A stretch of 64,000 bases of DNA from assembly GCF_016785085.1 (NCBI RefSeq), contig NZ_JAENHO010000001.1, positions 868,001 to 932,000 of the forward strand, in the 5' to 3' direction. The number at the start of each line of letters is the position of its first letter. Position 1 is the stretch's first letter. The notes beneath the pieces are model-generated. The model worked only from the letters and a program-made list of their open reading frames with translations. It made no database searches and had not been told where the DNA came from. The translations under genes and the position numbers were made by a program. Of the stretch, positions 25,609-34,906 are shown piece by piece. The stretch is from Paractinoplanes lichenicola (GTDB lineage Bacteria; Actinomycetota; Actinomycetes; Mycobacteriales; Micromonosporaceae).

Positions 25609-28600
25609 TCATCTCAGCCCGAAGGCCCGGGTGATCGTCTGCTCGACGCTGTTGCCGTACGAATCCCGGGCGGCCGCCCGCAGCGTGACGTGCTGCGCGG
25701 TGCGCGGTGCCCGCAGGTCCGTCGTCCAGCCGTCGCCACTCCGCTTCAGGCGCTGGCTCACCCAGGTGACGCCGTCGTCGTAGGACACGTCCAGCGCGGC
25801 CGACGTGATCGTCTTGCTGCTCGGGGCGCCGGGCAGGTGGGACGGCACGACCGTGATCCCGGCCGAGCGGGACGCCCGGTGCGCGAGGTCCGTGCCCACC
25901 CGGTAGTCGAGCTGGATCAGCGGGAGCCGGGCGGTCTTCGCGTCCGAAACAAAGTCCCAGACCGTACGGGTCCGGGCCGAGTACGGGTAGTTCGCAGAGT
26001 CCCGCTGGGTCGTCGTGACCAGGCGGTACGGCAGCCGCTGAGGCTTCAGCCCCGAGTTGCGGTCGATCCAGTTGTACGCGTTCTCCTCGACCACGGTCTT
26101 GCCCTGGGTGAGCGTCGCGGTCATCTCGCCCCCGTCCGGGAACGCGACGCCCGCGTGGTTCGCGCCGGAGTCGCCCCAGCCGGGGATCTCGGCCACGATC
26201 CGGTCGCCCTCGCGGCGCGGCAGCGTGACCGCCTCGTTGATCCGCGGGCGCTGGATCGCGCCCAGCCACGTCTCGCTGGTGCGGCTGCCCGCCTGATAGG
26301 TCGTGGCCCCGCCGAGCTGGAACGAATACAGGTCGTCCATGTCGCTCGACCACGTGACGCCGGGCTGCGCGGTCACCCAGTCGGTGCGGAACCGGTCGGA
26401 GCGCATCAGCAGGGTGGAGCCGACCTTGACCGGGGTGTCCGGGTTGTAGTCGAAGCGCCGCTCGGAGATCTCCCGCGCCGAGCTGCGCTGGAAGTCGACG
26501 TCGACGCGGGCCAGCTCACGCTCGGCGGGCCGGTAGGTGACCGACTTCGGCACCCCGGACGGCCAGTAGCGGACCAGGTCGTACAGGTAATCGGTGGTGG
26601 GGTCGGAGGCGACGCGCAGGCTCACCCTGCCCCGGCCGAGCCGGCTGATCAGGCGTTCGCCGCCGTCCTTGGTCAGCGAGACCACGGCCAGTTTCGTCTT
26701 GTGGGTGGCGTCGAAGTAGCGTCCGGGCTCGTCGTTGACCACCGCGAGCACCGCCGCCCCGGCCTTCTCGGCCGCCGCGACCTGCCCGTCCAGGTCGGAC
26801 CGCCGGACCACCGCGATCTTGTCCTTGACGTTGACGGCCGCGAACTCGGCCGTGGTGCCCTTACCGGCGAAGACGGCCTCGAGCTGCTTCGTGCCGGCGG
26901 CCGGCGGCGTCGAGCCGGGCAGCAGGATCAGGTCGTCGAAGGAGTCACCGAGCGACAGCACCGGCTCGGTCTTGCGCCAGCGGGCAGTCACCGACATCTT
27001 GCCGTCGCGGGCCTTCTGGCCGGGGGTGAGCCAGATGCTGTCGTAGTAGCGGCCGAGGATGTAGGAGTCGGTGGCCTTGGCCGTGCCGCCCAGCTCGCGG
27101 TGGTAGTCGAGGCGGACCTCGGTGTCGGTCGTGGTCTTGGGCGTGATCGCCTGCACCTCGCGGGTGGCGGCGGCCTTCAGGGCCACGGTGGTGTCCTTCT
27201 CGACGACGACCGTGGGCTCGCTGAGCAGGGCCAGGCCGCGGGAGTTGGGGCCGTGGGCGCCCTCGACCTCACCCCACATCCAGACCGCGTAGCGACCCTG
27301 CGACACGAGCACGTCGATCGGGCCGCCGTCGAAGGTGACGAAGTTGTAGTAGGCGCCGGCCGGGTCGCCCTCGCGCAGCAGCATGATCGAGCCGGGCATG
27401 GGCTCGCCGCCGCGGCCGGTGGGCTTGATGGTCAAATGCCGGGGCTGGTCCTCGGTGCTGAGCCCGACGACCGTGTCGGCCACCCGCGCCCCGCCGCTGG
27501 TGGCGACGACGCTGCCGGTGAACCGGCCCTTCTCCGGTGTGCTGCCGAGGTCGGCCGAGACCGTCACCGTGGCGGTGCCACCGGCGGGCACGCTCACCTT
27601 CGCCGCGGACAGCTCGAACAGGGCCGGCCCGTCCACCTTCAGGTCCAGGTCGACCGGGGTGGCGCCGCTGTTGGTGTAGGTGATGGGCCGCTCGGTCGTG
27701 CCGGTCGGCTCGTCCTGCAACGGGTGGATGCCGAGGTAGGCCGAGGCGCTGGCGAAGACTGTCGCCTTGGTCGTCGCGGCGATGTCGAGGCGGCCGCTGC
27801 CGGCCTCGTACGGGCTGTAGTCCGGGGTCGGCTTGGCCGTGCTGACCAGCGCGTCCTTGAGCTGCCCGCCGGTCCAGCCGGGGTGTTGCGCGGCGAGCAG
27901 GACGGCCGCGCCGGCCACGTGCGGCGTGGCCATCGAGGTGCCGCTCATCGTCCGGTAGAGCCCCTCGCCCTCGGTCGAGAACTGCGAGCGGGCGGCCAGG
28001 ATGTTCACGCCGGGCGCGGTGATCTCGGGCTTGAGCGCGCCGTCGGCCAGGCGCGGCCCGCGGCTGGAGAACTCGGCGAGGTGGTCGTCGGCGTCCACCG
28101 CGCCCACGGTCAGGGCGGCGTCGGCGGCGCCGGGCGACCCGACGGTCGTCTCGGTGGGCCCGCTGTTGCCGGCCGCGATGACGAACAGGGCCCCGGTCTC
28201 GGCGCTGAGCTCGTTGACGGCCACGCTCATCGGGTCGGTGCCGTCGGTCGGGTCGCCGCCGAGGCTCATGCTGATCACCTTGGCCTTGCGCTCGCGCGCG
28301 GCCCACTCCATGCCCGCGATGATCCACGAGTCCTGGCCGGAGCCGCCGTTGTCGAGCACCTTGGCGATCTCGAGGTCGGCGCCGGGGGCGACGCCGCGCT
28401 CCTGGCCGCCGGAACCGGCCCCGGTGCCGGCGATGGTCGAGGCCACGTGCGTGCCGTGGCCGTGCCCGTCGGTGACGTCCTCGCCCGGCACGAAGCTGAC
28501 GCTCGCCTCGACCTGCCCGGCCAGATCCGGGTGCGCGGCGTCGATGCCGGTGTCGAGCACGGCGACGTCGACGCCCTCGCCGACGTTGCCGCCCGCCCAC

Positions 28601-29217
28601 ACGGCCGGGGCGCCGATCTGGGCCACGCTGTCGGCCAGGCTGGCCTTCACCTTGCCGTCGAGCCAGACCTTGTCGATACCGTGCGCGAACGTGCGGGCCA
28701 TGCTCGTGCCGGTCAGCGACGCCCAGAAGTCGTCGCCGCGTTCCGTGGTGACCGCGCGGCCCTGGATGCTGGGCAGCGCGCGCACCTCGGTGCTGGCCGC
28801 GGGCAGCGTGTCGGCACGGCGGCCGGCGGCGGCGTTCTGATAGCCGAGGATGACCGGCAGCCGAGTGCTCGCGGCATCGCCGTAGCCCTGGCGCAGCAGG
28901 TAGGTGATGTTGAACAGCCGCTTGTCGAGCCGGCCGGCGCCGACGTACGGCAGCGCGCTGTCGGGATAGACGTACGTGTCCGGGCCGACGGTCGTGACGT
29001 GCGCGCCGACCGGCTCGCCGTCCGGGCCCGCCACCGTCGTGACGCCGGGCCGGACGGTGACCTTGTCACCGGTGATGAGGGTGATCGTCGTGCTGCTGAC
29101 CGGGCTCTTCGCCGAAGGGGCGGGCTGGGCGTGGGCGGGCGCCGGCGGGGTCACTGCCAGCGTGGTCACGGCCGCGACGATGAGCGGCAGGGACCGGCCG
29201 AAAGGATGGAGCGTCAA
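25609..29217 (-). CDS. Large secreted subtilisin-like serine protease (S8)
   Basis: 1202 residues. Signal peptide about 1-31, inhibitor-like propeptide to about 190, then the S8 domain with the full triad: Asp in VAVLDTGIDAAHPDL, His in GHGHGTHVAST and Ser in SGTSMATPHVAG. After it come an Ig-like region (DLGSTPEKGRFTG) and a PA-like insert (VKDKIAVVRRSDLDGQ), then about 300 residues of beta-rich domains. It matches the Streptomyces giant S8 peptidases in order. It is divergent from the STAND ATPase gene. Certain as a protease; its specificity is unknown. Confidence 0.94.
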   Translation of the reverse strand: MTLHPFGRSLPLIVAAVTTLAVTPPAPAHAQPAPSAKSPVSSTTITLITGDKVTVRPGVTTVAGPDGEPVGAHVTTVGPDTYVYPDSALPYVGAGRLDKRLFNITYLLRQGYGDAASTRLPVILGYQNAAAGRRADTLPAASTEVRALPSIQGRAVTTERGDDFWASLTGTSMARTFAHGIDKVWLDGKVKASLADSVAQIGAPAVWAGGNVGEGVDVAVLDTGIDAAHPDLAGQVEASVSFVPGEDVTDGHGHGTHVASTIAGTGAGSGGQERGVAPGADLEIAKVLDNGGSGQDSWIIAGMEWAARERKAKVISMSLGGDPTDGTDPMSVAVNELSAETGALFVIAAGNSGPTETTVGSPGAADAALTVGAVDADDHLAEFSSRGPRLADGALKPEITAPGVNILAARSQFSTEGEGLYRTMSGTSMATPHVAGAAVLLAAQHPGWTGGQLKDALVSTAKPTPDYSPYEAGSGRLDIAATTKATVFASASAYLGIHPLQDEPTGTTERPITYTNSGATPVDLDLKVDGPALFELSAAKVSVPAGGTATVTVSADLGSTPEKGRFTGSVVATSGGARVADTVVGLSTEDQPRHLTIKPTGRGGEPMPGSIMLLREGDPAGAYYNFVTFDGGPIDVLVSQGRYAVWMWGEVEGAHGPNSRGLALLSEPTVVVEKDTTVALKAAATREVQAITPKTTTDTEVRLDYHRELGGTAKATDSYILGRYYDSIWLTPGQKARDGKMSVTARWRKTEPVLSLGDSFDDLILLPGSTPPAAGTKQLEAVFAGKGTTAEFAAVNVKDKIAVVRRSDLDGQVAAAEKAGAAVLAVVNDEPGRYFDATHKTKLAVVSLTKDGGERLISRLGRGRVSLRVASDPTTDYLYDLVRYWPSGVPKSVTYRPAERELARVDVDFQRSSAREISERRFDYNPDTPVKVGSTLLMRSDRFRTDWVTAQPGVTWSSDMDDLYSFQLGGATTYQAGSRTSETWLGAIQRPRINEAVTLPRREGDRIVAEIPGWGDSGANHAGVAFPDGGEMTATLTQGKTVVEENAYNWIDRNSGLKPQRLPYRLVTTTQRDSANYPYSARTRTVWDFVSDAKTARLPLIQLDYRVGTDLAHRASRSAGITVVPSHLPGAPSSKTITSAALDVSYDDGVTWVSQRLKRSGDGWTTDLRAPRTAQHVTLRAAARDSYGNSVEQTITRAFGLR

Positions 29218-29364
29218 CGTAATACCTCGACTCGATCAGAGGCCTGAAGTGCCGGTGACGCTACAAGCACGGACTTCGATATCTTGGCCGATGATCTTCG
29301 GCGTTAACCAGATGGAAATCGAACGCGTAGCTGCTCGACATGAGCCCGGCTATCGTCCACTTCG

Positions 29365-31632
29365 GTGTCTCAGCTGACCTCGTTCTTCGCCCTGCCCACG
29401 CCCGGCCCCTTCGTCGGGCGGAGCCGGCAGCTGGTCTCGCTGCGCGCCGAACTCGCCCGGCCGTCGGCAATGGTGCTGCTCAGCGGCGAGGCCGGCGTAG
29501 GCAAGAGCCGGCTGGTGGCCGAGTCGCTCGAGGACGGCGGGCTGCCGGTGGTGGTCGCGCACTGCGACGACCTGCGCGAGCCGCAGCCGCTGGGGCCGTT
29601 GCTCGACGGGCTCCGGGTCGCGCACACCGCCGGCACGTTGCCGCCCCCACGCCCGCCGGACCCGGAGGCCGGTGTCCTGGCCCGGCTGCTGCCGTCGCTG
29701 GCCGACCGGCTCCCGCCCGCTCCCCCGGCGCTGCCCGACCCCGACGCCGAACGCGCGCGGCTCCTGCGCGCGGCGGCGGCCCTGCTGGCGTCGCTGGCCC
29801 CGGTGGCCCTCGCGCTCGAGGACCTGCAGATGGCCGATCCGGCGACCTTGCAGCTGCTCGACCACCTCGGCGCGCACCCGGTGCCGGGGCTCAAGATCCT
29901 GATCACCGTACGGGAGGGTGAGTCGCCGCCCGGGTGGCATCCCGGCCCGGCCGTACGGCGGCTGCGGGTGCCCCCGCTGACCCGCGCCGAGGCCGGCCGG
30001 CTCGGTTCCGCCCTGCTGGCCGGGTCCGACGCCGAACCCTTCGCGGCCCACCTGTACGAGCGCACGGCCGGGATCCCGTTCCTGGTCGAGGAGGTCGTGC
30101 GGTCGCTGATCACCGACGGCGCCGTCGACGCCGTCCGCCGCGATCCGGGCACCCTGGCCGACGTGGCCGTCCCCGCCCTGCTGCGCGACGTCCTGGCCGC
30201 CCGCCTGCGCAACCTCGACGAGGTCACCCGCGAGATCCTCGGCGCGGCCGCGGTGCTGGGCCTGGCCGCCGACCCCTACCCGCTCGCCGCGATCGTCCGG
30301 ACCGGCGAGGCCACGGTCGCCGCGGCGCTGCAGCAGGCGCGGGCGGCCGGGCTCCTGCACCAGCGCGAGGGTCGCTTGTGGTTCCGGCACACCCTCGCCC
30401 GTCAGGTCGTGCACGAGCTCCTGCCCCCGGTCACCCGCCGCTTCCTGCATCTGCGCACGGCCCGGCTCCTCGAGGAGCAACAACCCCGGCCGTACGCGCG
30501 GCTGGCCCACCACTACCGCGAGGCCGGCAGCCCGGCCGATCACGTCCGCAACGCCGAGGCCGCCGCCGACCTGGCCACGGCTCGCGGCGACGACGGCACG
30601 GCCGCCCGCTTCCTGCTCGACGCCGTCGCGCACCCCGGCCTGCCGCGCCCGGTCCGGGTCCGGCTGGCCGCCAAGCTGAGCCGCTCGGCCATCGAGAGCG
30701 TCGCCCAGACCTCGGCCATCCCGCTCATGCGCGAGCTGATCGCCGATCGCCGGCTGCCGCCGGGCGCCCGCGGCGAGCTGGGGCTGGCCCTGGGCCGGAT
30801 GCTGCGGCAGCAGGGCGAGGCCCGGGCCGGGTACGAGGAGATCGAACGCGCGGTGCCGTACCTGCGGCACCACGGGCGGCGGGCGCGGGCGCTGGCCGTG
30901 CTGTCCGCCCCCGACACCGTGGTCGACCGGCACCTGAGCGAGCATCAGGCCCGCTGCGCTCAGGCCGCGCGGGCCGCCGCCGAGTCGGGCGAGCCGTCGG
31001 CCGTGCTGGCGGTCGAGATCGCGCGGCTGTCCCTGCTGCTGGAGAGCGGCGACCCGGCCGCAGGGCGGGCCGTCACCGCCGCCGCGGCCGGGCTGGCCGG
31101 TCACCCTCGCGAACGCGCCCGTGCCTGCTTGAACTGGGCCCAGGGCGCGCTGCACGTCGGCGACACCACGCTGGCCGCGACGATGCTGGCGACCGGGCGG
31201 CGGCTGGTCGACGACGCCGACTACGAGCGGTTGCGCCCGCTGGTCGAGCTGACCACGTACGGGCTGGAGCTGGCCACCGGCGAGTGGGCCGGGCTGGAGC
31301 AGCGGCTGCTGCGCTTCCTCGACCGGCCGGACAGGTTGCCGGTGGCGATGCCGGACGCCCGGCTGTATCTGGCCCGCCTGCGGTATCGGCAGGGCGACCT
31401 CGAGGCCGCGGAGCGGGGCCTGCGCGAGGTGATCGCCGAGGCCGGCCGGGTGGGGGCGCCGTGGCCGCTGATCCCGGCCCGGACGACGCTCGCCGAGCTG
31501 CTGCTCGCGCGGGGCGACCGGGCCGCGGGCGAGGCCGAGGCCGCGACGGCTCTGGCCCTGGCGGCGGCCAAGGGGCTGCCCGCCTGGGGTCGCGAGGCCG
31601 CCCGGCTGACGGACTCCGTTAAGGTCCGCTGA
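29365..31632 (+). CDS. STAND-type AAA ATPase with helical repeats, no HTH
   Basis: 755 residues. Walker A is GEAGVGKSRL (near residue 40), the Walker B region is VALALEDLQMADPATL and the sensor region RVPPLTRAEAGRL. The C-terminal 380 residues are TPR-like helices. This is the architecture of MalT/LuxR-family (LAL) regulators, but the protein stops without the LuxR helix-turn-helix; the 88 bases beyond the stop hold none. It starts at GTG with weak ribosome site. It could signal through protein partners or be a truncated regulator. Confidence 0.85.
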   Translation: MSQLTSFFALPTPGPFVGRSRQLVSLRAELARPSAMVLLSGEAGVGKSRLVAESLEDGGLPVVVAHCDDLREPQPLGPLLDGLRVAHTAGTLPPPRPPDPEAGVLARLLPSLADRLPPAPPALPDPDAERARLLRAAAALLASLAPVALALEDLQMADPATLQLLDHLGAHPVPGLKILITVREGESPPGWHPGPAVRRLRVPPLTRAEAGRLGSALLAGSDAEPFAAHLYERTAGIPFLVEEVVRSLITDGAVDAVRRDPGTLADVAVPALLRDVLAARLRNLDEVTREILGAAAVLGLAADPYPLAAIVRTGEATVAAALQQARAAGLLHQREGRLWFRHTLARQVVHELLPPVTRRFLHLRTARLLEEQQPRPYARLAHHYREAGSPADHVRNAEAAADLATARGDDGTAARFLLDAVAHPGLPRPVRVRLAAKLSRSAIESVAQTSAIPLMRELIADRRLPPGARGELGLALGRMLRQQGEARAGYEEIERAVPYLRHHGRRARALAVLSAPDTVVDRHLSEHQARCAQAARAAAESGEPSAVLAVEIARLSLLLESGDPAAGRAVTAAAAGLAGHPRERARACLNWAQGALHVGDTTLAATMLATGRRLVDDADYERLRPLVELTTYGLELATGEWAGLEQRLLRFLDRPDRLPVAMPDARLYLARLRYRQGDLEAAERGLREVIAEAGRVGAPWPLIPARTTLAELLLARGDRAAGEAEAATALALAAAKGLPAWGREAARLTDSVKVR

Positions 31633-31720
31633 GTGGATCTTTAAGGGTTCCTTAGGAAGGGCCGGGTTTGATGCGGGGCTGGATAGTTTGGGCCGCCACC
31701 CCACGTCCGAGGAGTTCACT

Positions 31721-32512
31721 GTGCCCGCCCACGCCGCCCGCCGTTTCCGTCCCGCTCTGGTCGCCGCCGTCGCGGTCGGGGTGATCGGTGTCAGCTACGC
31801 CGGCATCGCCGTGGCCCGGTCCTCCTCCGACGAGGCCGGAGGCAAGGGCGAGGCGCGCGTGAACGCCACGGCGCCGCTGGACGCCACGACCGAGGCGACC
31901 ACCCCCGTCGAGGAACTCGCGGCCGAGGTGCCGACGTCCTCCCCTACGGCTTCGCCGTCACCGACCGCGGCCACGCCCACCCCGTCCGCGAAACCCACCA
32001 CGACGGCCCGGCCGAGCACAACCGCCACCAAGCGCCCGACCAAGTCGCCGACGAAGCGGAAGACCACCGCGCCGGCGCCGACCAAGACCCGGACGACTCA
32101 GCCTCCGGCCCCCGGCGGCGGCAGCTCGGACACCGTCAGCGAGGTGATCCGCCTGGTCAACGTGGAGCGCAAGGCGGCCGGCTGCGGCAACCTGACCGGC
32201 GAGTCGCGGCTGCACCGGGCGGCCCAGAAGCACTCCGACCGGCAGGCGGCCCAGGACTCCATGTCGCACCAGCTGCCCGGCGAGGCCTCGATGGGTGACC
32301 GGGTCACCGCCGAGGGCTACCGGTGGGGCGGCGTCGCCGAGAACGTGGCGGCCGGCTACGGCTCCCCGGCCGCGGTCATGGACGGCTGGATGAACAGCCC
32401 CGGTCACAAGGCCAACATCCTGAACTGCGGCTACAAGAACATCGGGGTCGGCGTGGCCAAGTCGGGCAAGGGCACCCTCTACTGGACCCAGAACTTCGCC
32501 TCGCCGCTCTGA
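31721..32512 (+). CDS. Secreted CAP/SCP-domain protein
   Basis: 263 residues. An N-terminal membrane/signal segment (about 8-28) is followed by a 90-residue Pro/Thr/Ser linker and a CAP domain (about 140-263) with VIRLVNVERKAAGC, MSHQLPG, GYRWGGVAENVAAGY, NSPGHKANILNCGYKNIGVG and TLYWTQNFA, the normal CAP order. The start is GTG with GAGGAG six bases upstream, in preference to an in-frame ATG 33 bases further up. Bacterial CAP proteins are extracellular; activity unproven. Confidence 0.9.
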   Translation: MPAHAARRFRPALVAAVAVGVIGVSYAGIAVARSSSDEAGGKGEARVNATAPLDATTEATTPVEELAAEVPTSSPTASPSPTAATPTPSAKPTTTARPSTTATKRPTKSPTKRKTTAPAPTKTRTTQPPAPGGGSSDTVSEVIRLVNVERKAAGCGNLTGESRLHRAAQKHSDRQAAQDSMSHQLPGEASMGDRVTAEGYRWGGVAENVAAGYGSPAAVMDGWMNSPGHKANILNCGYKNIGVGVAKSGKGTLYWTQNFASPL

Positions 32513-32574
32513 CCCCCTGGACGGCACCGTGTAGGGTCCCAGACGTTCGTCCGGGACCGCAGGGTGAGGAACTG

Positions 32575-33045
32575 ATGTCGACCGAGATTCAGGCCGACCG
32601 TCCCACCACCAGTGATCGCCACATCGGCGGGTGGCTGCCCGGGCCGGTCCGCCGGTTCGTTCCCCGCGAGCTGGTCGGGTTCGCGATGCTCAGCGGCTTC
32701 ACGTTCGGCGTGGACCTGGCCTTGCTGTGGCTGATCCGGCACACGACGTCGCTGCCGGTGCCGGTGGCGGTCTCCCTGGCGTACGTGTCCGCGGTCGCCC
32801 TGAACTACCTGCTCAACCGCACGCTGAACTTCCGCTCGCACGCCCCGATGGGCCGCGAGTCACTGCGCTACGCCGTGGTCGCCGCCACCGACTACCTGCT
32901 GACCGTCGGACTCACCACGGGACTGGCCGCGGCCGGAGTCGAATTCTGGACGTCCCGGCTGGTCTCGGCGGTCGCCGTGGCGTTGCTGGTCTATGTCGCG
33001 GCCCGCTGGTTCGTCTTTCCCAAGCGTCAGCACTCACCCAGCTGA
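32575..33045 (+). CDS. GtrA-family membrane protein
   Basis: 156 residues with four helices; RELVGFAMLSGFTFGVDLALLWLI, ALNYLLNRTLNFRSH and RWFVFP are the family's motifs. GtrA proteins assist transfer of lipid-linked sugars across the membrane. Ribosome site GGTGAGGA precedes the ATG. Its last 19 bases overlap the convergent sigma gene. No glycosyltransferase is adjacent, so the substrate is unclear. Confidence 0.88.
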   Translation: MSTEIQADRPTTSDRHIGGWLPGPVRRFVPRELVGFAMLSGFTFGVDLALLWLIRHTTSLPVPVAVSLAYVSAVALNYLLNRTLNFRSHAPMGRESLRYAVVAATDYLLTVGLTTGLAAAGVEFWTSRLVSAVAVALLVYVAARWFVFPKRQHSPS

Positions 33046-33812
33046 CCGCGGAGCTTGGCCAGGGCCCGGGTGAGCAGCCGGGAGACGTGCATCTGGGAGA
33101 TGCCGATCTGCTCGGCGATCTGCGACTGGGTCAGGTTGCCGTAGAAGCGCAGGTGGATGATCCGCTGCTCGCGCTCGTCGAGGGTGGCCAGGGTCGGGCC
33201 GAGCGCGATGCGCAGCTCGGCCAGCGCGAACTCGTGGTCCTCGCCGCCGAGGGTCTCGCCCAGCTCGGTGGTGCCGTCCGCGCTGACCGGGGTGGACAGG
33301 CTGGTCGCGTTGTAGGCCCGGGCGCCCTCCAGGCCCTCGAGCACCTCCTCCTCGGTGACGCCGAGGTGGGCGGCGATGTCCGTGACGGTCGGGGCCCGGC
33401 CCAGCTCGTGGCTGAGCGCCGTGTTGGCCGCGGTGATGGCCAGCCGCATCTCCTGCAGGCGGCGCGGCACCCGGATCGACCAGGTGCGGTCGCGGAAGTG
33501 GCGCTTGACCTCGCCGACGATGGTCGGGATGGCGTACCCGGCGAAGTCGACCCCGCGGTCGGCCTCGAACCGGTCGACCGCCTTGATCAGGCCGACCACG
33601 GCCACCTGGAACAGGTCGTCGGCGGGCTCGCCACGCCCGGCGTAGCGCTGGGCGAGGTGACGGGCCAGGGGGAGCCATGCCTCGATGGCCCGGTCGCGCA
33701 GGCCCGGCCGCGAGGGGTGCCCGGCCGGCAGGGCGGCCAACGCCGTGATCAGCTCGCTCGCCGCATCCGCGCTGGTCTCCTCGGTGCGGACCGAAGTGGT
33801 GATCACCGTCAT
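33027..33812 (-). CDS. SigB/SigF/SigG-type alternative sigma factor
   Basis: 261 residues. Region 2 is RHLAQRYAGRGEPADDLFQVAVVGLIKAVDRF and YAIPTIVGEVKRHFRD, region 3 RAPTVTDIAAHLGV and region 4 LTQSQIAEQIGISQMHVSRLL, the stress/sporulation sigma class of actinobacteria. No anti-sigma gene is adjacent; the HATPase at 52240 and SpoIIE phosphatase at 50900 are candidates for its control by partner switching. A SigB-like promoter is visible upstream (33857-33881), suggesting autoregulation. Confidence 0.93.
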   Translation of the reverse strand: MTVITTSVRTEETSADAASELITALAALPAGHPSRPGLRDRAIEAWLPLARHLAQRYAGRGEPADDLFQVAVVGLIKAVDRFEADRGVDFAGYAIPTIVGEVKRHFRDRTWSIRVPRRLQEMRLAITAANTALSHELGRAPTVTDIAAHLGVTEEEVLEGLEGARAYNATSLSTPVSADGTTELGETLGGEDHEFALAELRIALGPTLATLDEREQRIIHLRFYGNLTQSQIAEQIGISQMHVSRLLTRALAKLRGQLGEC

Positions 33813-33856
33813 GCAGGGCTCCTATTTGTCACGGTGCAAGAATTACGCCGTCTGCA

Positions 33857-33881
33857 GTGCCCGGTCGCGCCGAACCGAAAC
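33857..33881 (-). promoter_or_regulatory. Possible SigB-type promoter of the sigma gene
   Basis: Read on the minus strand: GTTT (33881-33878), 15 bases, then GGGCAC (33862-33857), close to the GTTT-N15-GGGTAT form used by actinobacterial SigB-class sigma factors. It lies 45 bases before the sigma ATG. Confidence 0.4.
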
Positions 33882-33961
33882 TCCCCCGATCGAGGGAGAC
33901 TTCACGACAGTCCGGCCGAGCGGCCGGGGTTTCGGTAAGGACTGTCCGGGAGGGCCGGTTG

Positions 33962-34906
33962 ATGTTCGACGATTCCCGCCTCGAGCACGTCGACCTCGGC
34001 GACGTCACGCTGCGGGTCCGGCACGGCGGTTCCGGCCCGCCGGTGGTGCTGCTGCACGGCCACCCGCGCACCCACACGACCTGGCACCGGGTGGCGCCCC
34101 GGCTGGCCCGGCGGCACGTCGTGGTGACACCGGACCTGCGCGGCTACGGCGGGTCGACGCTGCCCCCGGACGCGCCGGGTCACGCCCAGTCCAGCAAGCG
34201 CGCGATGGCGGGCGACGTCGTCCGGCTGATGGGCCGGCTCGGGCACGAGCGGTTCGCCGTGGCCGGGCACGACCGCGGCTCGCTGGTCGCGTTCCGCACC
34301 GCCATGGACCACCCCGAGGCGGTCACCCACCTGATCGTGATGGACGGGCTGCCGGTCATCGAGCACCTCGAGCGCACCGACGCCGTGTTCGCACGGGCCT
34401 GGTGGCACTGGTGGTTCATGGGCCAGACCGACAAGCCGGCCGAGCGGGTGATCAACGCCGACCCCGACGCCTGGTATCGCACCCCGGGGCCGGCGGAGAT
34501 CGGCGCCGAGAACCACGCCGACCTGTGGCGGGCCCTGCGCAACCCGGCCGTCGTGCACGGCATGTGCGAGGACTACCGGGCCGGGCTCGGCATCGACCGC
34601 GAGCACGACGCGGCCGACCGGGCCGCCGGCCGCCGGGTCGCCTGCCCGGCCCTGCTGCTCGAGTCGGCCCACGACGACCTGGACATCCACGGCGATCCCG
34701 CGGCGATCTGGGCGCCCTGGGTGGCCGGCCCGTTCGCGCACCGGATCGTCGACAGCGGCCACCACCAGGCCGAGCAGGCCCCGGAGGAGGTGGCCGACCG
34801 GATCGGCGACTTCCTGGCCGCTCACCCCAGGTCGGCGCCCAGTCCGGGCGGAGCGGCGAGGAACGTGGAGCCCGGCAGCCCGCCGCCGGGTCGTCGCTTG
34901 CCCTGA
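33962..34906 (+). CDS. Haloacetate-dehalogenase-like alpha/beta hydrolase
   Basis: 314 residues. Oxyanion region LLHGHPRTHTTW, nucleophile Asp104 in AGHDRGS, Asp128, halide-pocket-like His149-Trp150 in WWHWWF, and catalytic His in SGHHQAEQ. The positions keep a constant six-residue offset from fluoroacetate dehalogenase of Rhodopseudomonas. Arg105 is kept but the second substrate-binding Arg (114 there) is Leu108 here, so fluoroacetate need not be the substrate. Start ATG follows GGAGGG. The last 28 codons overlap the convergent sigma-fusion gene and extend the protein past the family's normal end. Confidence 0.85.
   Translation: MFDDSRLEHVDLGDVTLRVRHGGSGPPVVLLHGHPRTHTTWHRVAPRLARRHVVVTPDLRGYGGSTLPPDAPGHAQSSKRAMAGDVVRLMGRLGHERFAVAGHDRGSLVAFRTAMDHPEAVTHLIVMDGLPVIEHLERTDAVFARAWWHWWFMGQTDKPAERVINADPDAWYRTPGPAEIGAENHADLWRALRNPAVVHGMCEDYRAGLGIDREHDAADRAAGRRVACPALLLESAHDDLDIHGDPAAIWAPWVAGPFAHRIVDSGHHQAEQAPEEVADRIGDFLAAHPRSAPSPGGAARNVEPGSPPPGRRLP

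Noticed and set aside
25690..29247. Very long plus-strand open frame opposite the subtilase gene
   Set aside because: It is the antisense shadow of a gene with all S8 protease motifs; its translation is rich in Gly/Arg/Ala/Asp without domains, as high G+C shadows are.
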